Assembly: GCA_958370325.1 (NCBI GenBank)
Contig: CATXJW010000001.1
Coordinates: 92,125 to 156,124 of the forward strand
Origin: an uncultured Collinsella sp.
Lineage (GTDB): Bacteria; Actinomycetota; Coriobacteriia; Coriobacteriales; Coriobacteriaceae
Direction of reading: 5' to 3'
DNA length: 64,000 nt
Position 1 is the first letter of the stretch. Each line of letters opens with the position of its first letter. Positions 51,809 to 58,857 of the stretch are shown here, in pieces. A program made the translations under genes and the position numbers. The notes under the pieces were generated by a model. That model did not search any database and was not told the origin of the DNA. It was given only the letters and a program-made list of their open reading frames with translations.

Positions 51809-52162
51809 TTATTTTTGGGACTTTTTCGCGCGGCTCTTGGCGCTGTAGCACCTCTGCCGCTCGCGGTCGTTCCGCTTGGACCTCGCCGCCTCCTCGCGCA
51901 TCGCGCTGGCCTGCTCCCTGAGGTCTGCCACGTGGCCCTCCTTCGTGCACTCCGCGCACCAGCCGTTCGCCTTGTTCAGCGGCTTGAACGTCATGCGCCC
52001 GCACTTGGGGCACATCCAGCGCTGCCGGAGCGATATGCCGCACTTCCTCGCCTGGAGCTTCACGGCCTCGGTAGTCCGTCCGAGCGCCTTGGCTATCTCC
52101 TTGGCGCCGTCGCCGGCGTGTTCCTTCAGGTACCGGATCTCACGTGTCGACCATTGCCTCAC
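51809..52162 (-). CDS. HTH plus zinc-ribbon protein
   Basis: 117 residues. REIRYLKEHAGDGAKEIAKA followed by LGRTTEAVKLQARKCGIS is a SANT/Myb-like HTH, then CPKCGRMTFKPLNKANGWCA EC-type zinc ribbon and a basic tail. GTG at 52162 is favoured by GTGA overlap with the preceding gene and GGGGAG nine bases upstream; an ATG at 52192 is the alternative. Confidence 0.65.
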   Translation of the reverse strand: MRQWSTREIRYLKEHAGDGAKEIAKALGRTTEAVKLQARKCGISLRQRWMCPKCGRMTFKPLNKANGWCAECTKEGHVADLREQASAMREEAARSKRNDRERQRCYSAKSRAKKSQK

Positions 52163-52284
52163 TGTCTCTTGCTCCCCTCCTTCCTCTCCCATTCCCGGTA
52201 CGCCGCCTGGAGCGTCGAGCACATGGTGTCGAGCGCCATCTCGCGCGGGGTCTTGGGCTTCCCCTCGTGCTCCTTGGCGTCCAT
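52159..52284 (-). CDS. 41-residue early phage protein
   Basis: DAKEHEGKPKTPREMALDTM then CSTLQAAYREWERKEGSKRQ. It starts right after the Cro-like stop and ends in a GTGA overlap. No known domain. Confidence 0.5.
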   Translation of the reverse strand: MDAKEHEGKPKTPREMALDTMCSTLQAAYREWERKEGSKRQ

Positions 52285-52512
52285 TTAGGCGACCATGCCT
52301 TTTGATGTGCGTTCGTCCACGAGGCCAGCAAGATAGTCAACAGAGCATCCGTAGAGCTTTGCCAGATTGATGGCGTCTGGCACGAGGGATGGGGAACTTT
52401 CGCCTCGTTCCCATTTGCCGATTACGTACTCGGAGCGGTGAATCTTCTCGCCAACTTCTTCTCTAGTCAGACCCGCCCGCTTACGCTCGGACACAAGATT
52501 GTTGAGCATCAT
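52285..52512 (-). CDS. Cro-like XRE-family regulator, first gene of the leftward arm
   Basis: 75 residues: NNLVSERKRAGLTREEVGEK then IHRSEYVIGKWERGESSPSL form the XRE HTH. AAGGAGGAA precedes two adjacent ATGs. It is the first gene from the leftward promoter and lies opposite the rightward regulators, the position of Cro-type lytic repressors. Its own promoter contains one operator and another lies in its leader, so autoregulation is likely. Confidence 0.8.
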   Translation of the reverse strand: MMLNNLVSERKRAGLTREEVGEKIHRSEYVIGKWERGESSPSLVPDAINLAKLYGCSVDYLAGLVDERTSKGMVA

Positions 52513-52523
52513 TTCCTCCTTCA

Positions 52524-52538
52524 CACTAGTTTCTTGTG
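52524..52538. promoter_or_regulatory. operator O1 (imperfect)
   Basis: CACTAG-TTT-CTTGTG; one mismatch from a perfect inverted repeat. Lies in the leader of the leftward transcript, just downstream of the expected start site. Confidence 0.65.
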
Positions 52539-52548
52539 CCTGATTGGC

Positions 52549-52577
52549 ACTATATACAAGTTTCTTGTATCTGTAAA
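52549..52577 (-). promoter_or_regulatory. leftward phage promoter
   Basis: -35 TTTACA (52577-52572), 17-bp spacer, -10 TATAGT (52554-52549). The spacer is almost exactly operator O2, so a bound regulator excludes RNA polymerase. It drives the Cro-like gene and the lytic arm. Confidence 0.7.
52554..52570. promoter_or_regulatory. operator O2
   Basis: Perfect palindrome ATACAAG-TTT-CTTGTAT within the leftward promoter spacer. Confidence 0.8.
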
Positions 52578-52587
52578 CCCTGAAAGA

Positions 52588-52616
52588 TTGCCATTTGTAC
52601 AAGATTCTTGTATGCT
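52588..52616 (+). promoter_or_regulatory. rightward (lysogeny) promoter
   Basis: -35 TTGCCA (52588-52593), 17-bp spacer, -10 TATGCT (52611-52616), 28 bp before the first rightward regulator's ATG. Its -35 lies 10 bp from that of the leftward promoter. Confidence 0.7.
52598..52612. promoter_or_regulatory. operator O3
   Basis: TACAAG-ATT-CTTGTA, inside the rightward promoter spacer and touching the -10. Confidence 0.8.
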
Positions 52617-52643
52617 GCAACTATCCTAAGTTAGGGGTGAGAA

Positions 52644-52976
52644 ATGAGTCTTAAAGACCTTCGGCAGCGTTCTGGATTGACGCAAAAAGAGGCCGCAAAC
52701 GTGTTCGGCCTCAAATACCGGACCTATCAAAACTATGAGCTTGGAAACACCAGCCCCGACATGGACACGGCGGCTGAATTTGCTCGTTATTTCAAATGCA
52801 CCATCGGAGAGCTGTTCGACCTTGAAGAAGGTGACGGTGAACAAATTGGCGGACCTGATCGCGAGCTTTTGAATCTATTTAACTCAATGAGTAAAGACGG
52901 CCAAAAGGCCTTAATGGCCACTGCAAAAGGCCTCGCCGAGACTTTTCCATTAGAAAAAGAGAGCGGGGTACGTTAA
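52644..52976 (+). CDS. XRE-family regulator, probable lysogeny repressor 1
   Basis: 110 residues: LRQRSGLTQKEAANVFGLKY then RTYQNYELGNTSPDMDTAAE, HTH with C-terminal helical dimerisation part (LLNLFNSMSKDGQKALMATA). Closest to the operators on the rightward side, so the best candidate for the prophage repressor; no LexA-like peptidase domain is present. Less GC-rich than the structural genes. Confidence 0.75.
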   Translation: MSLKDLRQRSGLTQKEAANVFGLKYRTYQNYELGNTSPDMDTAAEFARYFKCTIGELFDLEEGDGEQIGGPDRELLNLFNSMSKDGQKALMATAKGLAETFPLEKESGVR

Positions 52977-53008
52977 ATACAGACCAGATTGAAGGAAGTT
53001 GGGAAGCG

Positions 53009-53332
53009 ATGCTGCTCAAGGAATACCGCCGGATGCGCCATTTGACGCAGGAAGACGTTGCAAAGGTCCTCGGCATTCCGAAGAAGACCTACCAAAACTA
53101 TGAACGCGAGGTCAGAGAAGCTGATTCCGATGTCCTCTGTCGACTTGCCGACTACTACAAAATCAGCCTTGACGAGCTTGTCGGGAGACAGCCTGCTCCC
53201 CAGTTGATAGACGATGCAACCGGACGCGATGCGGACAGGCTTACTGCCATTTTCTACTCACTCGACAAGACTTGCCGAGCAGTGCTTCTTGATGTCGCAG
53301 CTTCACTTGAGAGAAACCTTCTGAAGGAATAG
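53009..53332 (+). CDS. XRE-family regulator 2
   Basis: 107 residues: YRRMRHLTQEDVAKVLGIPK then KTYQNYEREVREADSDVLCR. A C-terminal helix pair (TAIFYSLDKTCRAVLLDVAA) resembles that of the preceding product, so the two are probably paralogues and may heterodimerise (inference). Confidence 0.75.
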   Translation: MLLKEYRRMRHLTQEDVAKVLGIPKKTYQNYEREVREADSDVLCRLADYYKISLDELVGRQPAPQLIDDATGRDADRLTAIFYSLDKTCRAVLLDVAASLERNLLKE

Positions 53333-53345
53333 GGATAGCCAAGAC

Positions 53346-53555
53346 ATGGAATACCGCTACGTACTTGCTCATTACTTAGATAAGGCAGGGATGTCACAGG
53401 CGGAGCTAGCTGGCAAAATCGGCTCACCGCGCTCAACGGTCTCTGCGCTCATCAACGGAAGAGCCAAGGAACCAACGTTGGGGAAAGCAAAGGCCATAGC
53501 TGACGCATTGGGCGTATCTCTCGATGAAATGGCAAGGAAAACGCTTGGAGAGTGA
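53346..53555 (+). CDS. XRE-family regulator 3
   Basis: 69 residues: LDKAGMSQAELAGKIGSPRS then TVSALINGRAKEPTLGKAKA; a minimal HTH with no dimerisation extension. Starts 13 bp after regulator 2, ends in a GTGA/ATG junction with regulator 4. Confidence 0.75.
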   Translation: MEYRYVLAHYLDKAGMSQAELAGKIGSPRSTVSALINGRAKEPTLGKAKAIADALGVSLDEMARKTLGE

Positions 53556-53563
53556 TAGCCGCG

Positions 53564-53992
53564 ATGACCGCAAGATTAAGGCTGAGAGAAGCCAGACTGA
53601 AGTACGGAGCTAAGCAGGCGGAAGTCGCATCGATACTGGGCGTTTCCGTATCCAGCTATTCAATGATGGAGAGTGGCACGCGCACGACAAGTGGCGACAA
53701 GATTGCCAAGCTCGCAAGGTTCTATGGATGCTCAGCGGACGAGCTGCTAGGAACTGGCGCCTGGGAAGCTCACGACATGCAGCTGGCACGCGCACTGAAT
53801 GAATACATTGCTGAGCTCGGCATGCGACAGGTCGACGTTTGCCGAAAATCGGGCCTATCAGACGCCCACGTCTCACAGCTTTTCAGCGGAAAGATAAGAG
53901 ACCCAAAGGTTAGTGTCGTGAGAAAGGTTACTCGAGCCATGGGAATATCCGTGGACGACCTACTCGATAGAGCAGAGTCATACCGCGAGTAA
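53564..53992 (+). CDS. double-HTH XRE-family regulator 4
   Basis: 142 residues with two tandem HTH domains: residues 4-60 (REARLKYGAKQAEVASILGV) and 72-135 (AELGMRQVDVCRKSGLSDAH). A two-headed DNA-binding protein is unusual for a phage repressor. GTG at 53552 is an alternative start. It is the last regulator before the recombinase. Confidence 0.75.
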   Translation: MTARLRLREARLKYGAKQAEVASILGVSVSSYSMMESGTRTTSGDKIAKLARFYGCSADELLGTGAWEAHDMQLARALNEYIAELGMRQVDVCRKSGLSDAHVSQLFSGKIRDPKVSVVRKVTRAMGISVDDLLDRAESYRE

Positions 53993-54002
53993 ACACAAAA
54001 GA

Positions 54003-54042
54003 GCCCCGTCGGCAGCGCCGGTACCGCTATAGCCGACAGGGC
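54003..54042. terminator. hairpin between regulators and recombinase
   Basis: GCCCCGTCGGC / GCCGACAGGGC, 11 bp with one mismatch and an 18-nt loop. The U-rich side (TCTTTTGTGTTT) is on the minus strand, so it would stop leftward (antisense) transcription, not the regulator mRNA. Confidence 0.5.
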
Positions 54043-54097
54043 ATCCAACCAGTGCACCCATGCAAACTCAACTTGAAGGAAGGGTGACATACACATT

Positions 54098-55558
54098 ATG
54101 CCAAAGAAGGCAGTGATATACGCGAGGTTCTCGTGCAACAGGCAGCGCGAGGCCTCAATCGAGGATCAGCTGCGCGTCTGCCGCGAGTGGTGCGCGCGCG
54201 AGGGCTACGAGGTCGCGGCGGAGTACTGCGACCGCGCCGTGTCGGGTCGCACCGACGACCGCCCCGAGTTCCAGCGGATGATAGCCAACGCCGGCGAGAG
54301 CGAGATCGTCCTCGTCTACATGATGGATAGATTCAGCCGCGGCGAGTACGACGCGCCGATATACAAGCGTGAGCTCGCCACGCACGGCGTCAAGCTGGTC
54401 TCGGCGCTCGAGCAGATACCCGACAGCCCTGAGGGCATCATCTACGAGAAGCTGCTCGAGGGGCTCGCCGCCTGCGAGTCGAGGAAGACCGCCATCAGGA
54501 CCAAGCGCGGAATGGAGGGCAACGCCCTCAAGTGCAAGACCAACGGCGTGCGCATCTTCGGATACCGCAGGAACGAGGACGACGAGTACGAGGTCGACGA
54601 GGCGCAGGCGGCGTGGGTGCGCGAGGCCTTCGCGCTGAGGCTTGAGCGCATGTCCATGAACGCGATAGCGCGCGAGTTCGCGCGGCGCGGTCTCAGGACG
54701 CGCAAGGGCAACCCGTGCGGCCAGGCGATGGTGCAGCAGATGCTGCGCGACCGCAGGTACACGGGCAGGTACGAGTGGGGAGGCATCGTCCGCGAGGGCG
54801 GGATGCCGGCGATAGTGGACGAGGTGACGTTCATGGAGGTCCAGGGAATCAAGTGCCACAAGCAGCGCTCGAGCGAGAACTGGGGCGACTTCGCCCTCGC
54901 CGGGACGGCGCTGTGCGCGGAATGCGGCAGGAACCTGCAGGGCGTGAGCGGCAGGGGCCGCAACAACGTGAAGTACGAGTACTACAGCTGCCCGGGGTCG
55001 TGCGTCCGCAACATCAGGCGCGAGGAGCTCGAGGGCTCCATAGCCTCGGCGCTGCGCGGGCTGCTGGGCGACCGCGGCGAGGCGCTGCAGATAGCCAATA
55101 TGGTAGCGGAGCGCGCGGACACGGCCGAGGTGCGGGCTCGCCGCAGGCAGGCCGAGGACTCGCTCAGGGCCGCGGAGAGGGGCCTGAGGAACATCCTCAA
55201 CGCCATCGAGCAGGGCGTGATAGCGCCGGGCGTGAACGAGCGCATAGCCGAGCTCGAGGAGCAGCAGGCGCGAGCGAGGTACGACCTCGAGGCCATCACG
55301 GACGAGCGGATAGACCCGGAGCGCTTCGCCGACTTCCTGCAGTGCGGGACGGCGCTCGACGACGCGACGCTGCTGAAGGCGTTCGTGTGGCAGGCTGTCG
55401 TCTCGGAGGACGAGATACTGGTCACGCTGAACTACGACAAAAAGGGCGAACCCGCCAGATTGGACATCCAGCGGGTTCGAGCAAAATTGGAATGGTGCCC
55501 CATGTTGGATTCGAACCAACGGCCTTCTGCTCCGGAGGCAGACGCTCTAATCCCCTGA
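54098..55558 (+). CDS. int: large serine recombinase (phage integrase)
   Basis: 486 residues as integrated. Resolvase domain 1-150 with nucleophile Ser12 in YARFSCNRQREASIEDQ. Recombinase domain about 165-265 (MSMNAIAREFARRGLRTRKG). Zinc ribbon with Cys273, Cys276, Cys298 and Cys302. Coiled coil about 330-420. Codon 466 (TGG) enters the att core, so the final 18 residues (LDSNQRPSAPEADALIP plus Met) are tRNA antisense, i.e. host DNA; in the excised phage the protein would end differently at 492 residues. Confidence 0.93.
   Translation: MPKKAVIYARFSCNRQREASIEDQLRVCREWCAREGYEVAAEYCDRAVSGRTDDRPEFQRMIANAGESEIVLVYMMDRFSRGEYDAPIYKRELATHGVKLVSALEQIPDSPEGIIYEKLLEGLAACESRKTAIRTKRGMEGNALKCKTNGVRIFGYRRNEDDEYEVDEAQAAWVREAFALRLERMSMNAIAREFARRGLRTRKGNPCGQAMVQQMLRDRRYTGRYEWGGIVREGGMPAIVDEVTFMEVQGIKCHKQRSSENWGDFALAGTALCAECGRNLQGVSGRGRNNVKYEYYSCPGSCVRNIRREELEGSIASALRGLLGDRGEALQIANMVAERADTAEVRARRRQAEDSLRAAERGLRNILNAIEQGVIAPGVNERIAELEEQQARARYDLEAITDERIDPERFADFLQCGTALDDATLLKAFVWQAVVSEDEILVTLNYDKKGEPARLDIQRVRAKLEWCPMLDSNQRPSAPEADALIP
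55439..55478 (-). terminator. phage-borne replacement terminator for tRNA-Arg
   Basis: On the minus strand GAACCCGC / GCGGGTTC (15-nt loop) is followed by GCCCTTTTTG. It starts 14 nt after the tRNA's CCA end and is embedded in the recombinase coding region. It would terminate the tRNA transcript and limit antisense transcription of the recombinase gene. Confidence 0.7.
55492..55501. other. attR core of the prophage
   Basis: ATGGTGCCCC, covering the CCA end and the last acceptor-stem bases of tRNA-Arg(CCG). Identical to 17661-17670. Confidence 0.78.
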
Positions 55559-55569
55559 GCTAATAGGGC
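55493..55569 (-). tRNA. tRNA-Arg (anticodon CCG)
   Basis: 77 nt with encoded CCA. Acceptor stem GCCCTAT / ATGGGGC (one G-T pair), D-arm GCTC...GAGC, anticodon stem TCTGC / GCAGA with loop CTCCGGA (anticodon CCG, decoding CGG), T-arm GTTGG-TTCGAAT-CCAAC. Complete and presumably functional in the lysogen because the att core restores the 3' end. Confidence 0.95.
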
Positions 55570-55580
55570 CAACGTTTGGC

Positions 55581-55610
55581 ATTATACCCAAGTGCACCAC
55601 GGGCTATCAA
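55581..55610 (-). promoter_or_regulatory. promoter of tRNA-Arg
   Basis: -35 TTGATA (55610-55605), 18-bp spacer, -10 TATAAT (55586-55581), 12 bp before the tRNA 5' end. Strong consensus match. Confidence 0.8.
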
Positions 55611-55700
55611 AATAAAAGAAAAAGCTTTGCAATTCCGAGGAAGACGCTGCGCAACGGCTCACTTTAGAAGGCAAAAGCGAATCAGATAGTATAAACTCTC

Positions 55701-55763
55701 ATGCACCATATATACACGGCTCGCGATGCGGGCCGTTTTTGCAAGGGTTATCCATCGATGTGA
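55701..55763 (+). CDS. possible 20-residue leader peptide of the aromatic operon
   Basis: MHHIYTARDAGRFCKGYPSM, ending 10 bp before the aroF start. It contains two Tyr and one Phe and runs through the hairpin below. A weak -10 (TATAAA at 55690) lies upstream. Translation is unproven. Confidence 0.35.
   Translation: MHHIYTARDAGRFCKGYPSM
55716..55740 (+). terminator. terminator-like hairpin in the aroF leader
   Basis: ACGGCTCGC-GAT-GCGGGCCGT followed by TTTTT. It ends 34 bp before aroF, so it either ends an upstream transcript or acts as an attenuator for the aromatic operon. Confidence 0.6.
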
Positions 55764-55773
55764 GAGGCACACC

Positions 55774-56796
55774 ATGATTGCAATTTTAAAGCAGAGCGCC
55801 AGCGACGAGGCCGTCAGCCATATCGTCAGCTGGATTGAGAAAAAGGGCCTGAAGACCGACGTCTCGCGCGGCGAGAACGAGACGATCATCGGCCTGGTGG
55901 GCGATACGACCAAGATCGACCCGTTCCTGCTCGAGTCCATGGACGTCGTCGAGCGCGTGCAGCGCGTCTCCGAGCCGTTCAAGCGCGCCAATCGCAAGTT
56001 CCACCCCGAGGACTCCGTCATCGACTGCGGCCACGGCGTCAAGATCGGCGGCGATCAGTTCCAGGTCATCGCCGGCCCGTGCTCCGTCGAGGGCGAGAAC
56101 CTCATCCGCATCGCCCGCCGCGTGAAGGCCGCCGGTGCCACGATGCTGCGCGGCGGTGCCTACAAGCCCCGCACTTCCCCGTACGCCTACCAGGGCATGG
56201 GCCCCGCCGGTCTGGACCTGCTGTGCGAGGCGTCTGCCGAGCTCGACATGCCGATCGTCACCGAGATCATGGACCCGCGCGACGTGCAGGTCTTCCTGGA
56301 CAAGAAGATCGACGTCATGCAGATCGGCGCCCGCAACGCCCAGAACTTCCCCCTGCTCAAAGAGGTCGGCAAGACCAAGACTCCGATCTTGCTTAAGCGC
56401 GGCATGTCCGGCACGATCGATGAGCTGCTCATGGCCGCCGAGTACATCATGAGCGAGGGCAACGACAACGTCATCCTGTGCGAGCGCGGCATCCGCACCT
56501 TCGAGACCCGCACTCGCAACACATTCGACCTCAACGCCGTGCCGGTGCTGCACCACTTGTCGCACCTGCCCGTCGTCGCCGACCCCAGCCACGCCACCGG
56601 CTACACCCGCTACGTTGAGCCCATGGCACTCGCCGCGACCGCCTGCGGTGCCAACGGCCTGGAGATCGAGGTTCACGACGAGCCGAGTCGCGCCTGGTCC
56701 GACGGCGCCCAGGCCCTCACCCCCGATCAGTTCGACGACACCATGCGCCGCATCCGCGCCATCCGCGAGGTCGTCTGCCAAGAGACTATGGAGTAG
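55774..56796 (+). CDS. aroF: 3-deoxy-7-phosphoheptulonate (DAHP) synthase
   Basis: 340 residues, first step of the shikimate pathway (PEP + erythrose 4-phosphate). N-terminal ~70-residue ferredoxin-like regulatory domain (IAILKQSASDEAVSHIVSWI), then the AroAI-beta catalytic domain: VIAGPCSVEGENLIRIAR, LRGGAYKPRTSPYAYQGMG, QIGARNAQNFPLLKEVGKT, PVVADPSHATGYTRYVEPMA. The N-terminal domain is the class known to sense Tyr or chorismate-derived products in Thermotoga-type enzymes. Confidence 0.95.
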   Translation: MIAILKQSASDEAVSHIVSWIEKKGLKTDVSRGENETIIGLVGDTTKIDPFLLESMDVVERVQRVSEPFKRANRKFHPEDSVIDCGHGVKIGGDQFQVIAGPCSVEGENLIRIARRVKAAGATMLRGGAYKPRTSPYAYQGMGPAGLDLLCEASAELDMPIVTEIMDPRDVQVFLDKKIDVMQIGARNAQNFPLLKEVGKTKTPILLKRGMSGTIDELLMAAEYIMSEGNDNVILCERGIRTFETRTRNTFDLNAVPVLHHLSHLPVVADPSHATGYTRYVEPMALAATACGANGLEIEVHDEPSRAWSDGAQALTPDQFDDTMRRIRAIREVVCQETME

Positions 56797-56799
56797 CCC

Positions 56800-57714
56800 A
56801 TGGGTACGGTGAGAAACGCGCGCGTTAACCAGGGCGGCCCCAAGTGCGCCGGCATCGTCGGCTTGGGCCTCATCGGCGGCAGCTTTGCCCGCGGCTATGC
56901 GCAGGCGGGCGTCCGCGTGCTGGCCTGGGACCCCAATGACGACGTCATGACGGCCGCCAGCATGGGCACCGTCGCCGGAGAGCTCAACGACAAGACACTC
57001 GGCGAATGCGACATCATCGTCCTGGCTTGCTACCCCGAGGCCTGCATCGAGTGGCTCGAGGCACATGCCCAGGCACTCGCCGACGCCACCGATACCGAGG
57101 CCATCATGGGCCCCGTGGTGATCGACACGGTGGGCGTCAAGGGCATCGTGTGCGAGCGCGCCTTTGAGCTTGCCCGCGAGCACGGCTTTTACTTTGTGGG
57201 CGCGCACCCCATGGCGGGCACGCAATACTCGGGCTATGCGCACTCCCGCGCCGACCTGTTCCAGGGCGCGCCACTCGTTCTCGTGCCGCCCGCAGTGGAC
57301 GATGCGCTCAAGCTCGAGCTTTTGGGCCAGGTGCGCGAGATGGTGCGCCCCTTGGGCTTTGGCAAGTTCAGCGTGACCAGCGCCGCCGAGCACGACCGCG
57401 TCATCGCCTTTACGAGCCAGCTCGCGCACGTCGTCTCCAACGCCTATGTTAAGAGCCCGACCGCTCAGGTCCACCACGGCTTTTCGGCCGGCAGCTACCG
57501 CGACCTCACCCGCGTGGCGCACCTCAACCCGCAGATGTGGTCCGAGCTCATGATCGACGACGCCGACGCGCTCGCCTTCGAGATCGACCATCTAATCGAA
57601 TCGCTCGGCGCCTACAGCCGCGCCCTTAAGGACCGCGACCAGCGCTATCTGGAGAATCTCCTTGCCGAGGGCGACCACATTAAGCGCGCACTCGACGACG
57701 AGGCCTCCCACTAG
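56800..57714 (+). CDS. tyrA: prephenate dehydrogenase
   Basis: 304 residues. NAD(P) site GIVGLGLIGGSFARGYAQAG, then VVIDTVGVKG and GAHPMAGTQYSGYAHSRADL, the substrate-binding Gly-Ala-His-Pro-Met motif. C-terminal helical dimerisation domain, no ACT domain. Converts prephenate to 4-hydroxyphenylpyruvate for tyrosine. 3 bp after aroF. Confidence 0.93.
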   Translation: MGTVRNARVNQGGPKCAGIVGLGLIGGSFARGYAQAGVRVLAWDPNDDVMTAASMGTVAGELNDKTLGECDIIVLACYPEACIEWLEAHAQALADATDTEAIMGPVVIDTVGVKGIVCERAFELAREHGFYFVGAHPMAGTQYSGYAHSRADLFQGAPLVLVPPAVDDALKLELLGQVREMVRPLGFGKFSVTSAAEHDRVIAFTSQLAHVVSNAYVKSPTAQVHHGFSAGSYRDLTRVAHLNPQMWSELMIDDADALAFEIDHLIESLGAYSRALKDRDQRYLENLLAEGDHIKRALDDEASH

Positions 57715-57750
57715 ACCACCCATCACGCCAGGTCGAAAGGACCGAAGCTT

Positions 57751-58857
57751 ATGGCGATTACCATCGATATCGACACCGCACGCCCCTATCAGGTGCATGT
57801 GGGCACGTTTTTGCTGGAGCAGGCAGGCCCGCTCGTCCGCGCCACCGCCGGCGGCACCAAGGCCGTCATCGTGACGGACACCAACGTGGGCCCCCTCTAC
57901 CAGATGCCCGTTAAGCAGAGCCTGGAGGCGTCAGACTACGAGGTGAGCATCTGCACCTTCGAAGCCGGCGAGGCCCATAAGCGCGCCGAAACCTATGTTG
58001 CCATTTTGGAGTTTGTGGCCGAGCACGAGCTTTCGCGCTCCGACGTGATCGTGGCACTCGGCGGCGGTGTCGTGGGCGACGTGGCGGGCTTTGTGGCCGC
58101 CACCTACATGCGCGGCTGCAAGTTTGTGCAGATCCCCACGAGCCTGCTCGCCATGGTGGATTCGTCGGTGGGAGGCAAGACCGCCATCGACCTGGCTGCC
58201 GGCAAGAACTTGGCCGGCGCCTTTTGGCAGCCGAGCGTGGTTATCGCCGACGTGGGGTGCCTGGCCACCCTCACGCCCGAGCAGTTCGCCGACGGCTGCG
58301 GCGAGGTCGTCAAGCACGCCGTGATCGCCGACCCGGAGCTCTTCGCCGAGCTGGAGAAGACCCCACTCACGCTGGAGCTCCTCAATCAAGACGTGGCCCG
58401 CGTGGCACTCATCATCGCACGCAATATCGACATTAAACGTGCCGTGGTCGTTACCGATGAGCGCGAGACCAACCAGCGCAAGCTCCTCAACTTTGGACAC
58501 AGCGCCGGACACGCCGTCGAGGCCTGCGAGCACTTTGAGCTCGGACACGGCAACTGCGTGTCGATCGGCATGGGTATCATCACGCGCGCCGCGGCCCTGC
58601 ACGGCGTCTGCGATGCTGCGCTGCCCGGTCGTATTGAGGAGCTCTGCGCCCGCCATGGCCTCAAGACCCGCTGCGGCCTAGATGCCGATGCCGTCTTTGC
58701 CGAAGCGCTCCACGACAAGAAGCGCGCGGGCGACACCATCGACCTGGTGATTCCGCACGGCATTGGCCGCTGCAGCATCGACCGCACGCCGCTTTCCACT
58801 TTCCACGAACTCATTGCCGAGGGCCTCGGCCAGAAGGGAGACGCATCCGCATGCTAG
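57751..58857 (+). CDS. aroB: 3-dehydroquinate synthase
   Basis: 368 residues: ALGGGVVGDVAGFVAATYMR (NAD-binding), QIPTSLLAMVDSSVGGKTAI and NFGHSAGHAVEACEHFELGH with zinc-binding His. Second step of the pathway. Overlaps aroA by 7 bp. Confidence 0.95.
   Translation: MAITIDIDTARPYQVHVGTFLLEQAGPLVRATAGGTKAVIVTDTNVGPLYQMPVKQSLEASDYEVSICTFEAGEAHKRAETYVAILEFVAEHELSRSDVIVALGGGVVGDVAGFVAATYMRGCKFVQIPTSLLAMVDSSVGGKTAIDLAAGKNLAGAFWQPSVVIADVGCLATLTPEQFADGCGEVVKHAVIADPELFAELEKTPLTLELLNQDVARVALIIARNIDIKRAVVVTDERETNQRKLLNFGHSAGHAVEACEHFELGHGNCVSIGMGIITRAAALHGVCDAALPGRIEELCARHGLKTRCGLDADAVFAEALHDKKRAGDTIDLVIPHGIGRCSIDRTPLSTFHELIAEGLGQKGDASAC

Larger units (their letters stand above)
17671..55491. mobile_element. 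integrated siphovirus-like prophage, about 37.8 kb
   Basis: Bounded by the two 10-bp cores. It contains a full set of modules: serine recombinase and immunity region, replication/recombination, TerS/TerL, portal, scaffold, capsid, connectors, tail chaperones with a frameshift, tape measure, Dit, Tal-like protein, baseplate, a DGR, holin and amidase. Long non-contractile tail morphology is inferred from the tape measure, Dit and the G/GT chaperones and from the absence of sheath genes. No obvious inactivating lesion was seen, so it may be inducible. Confidence 0.92.
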
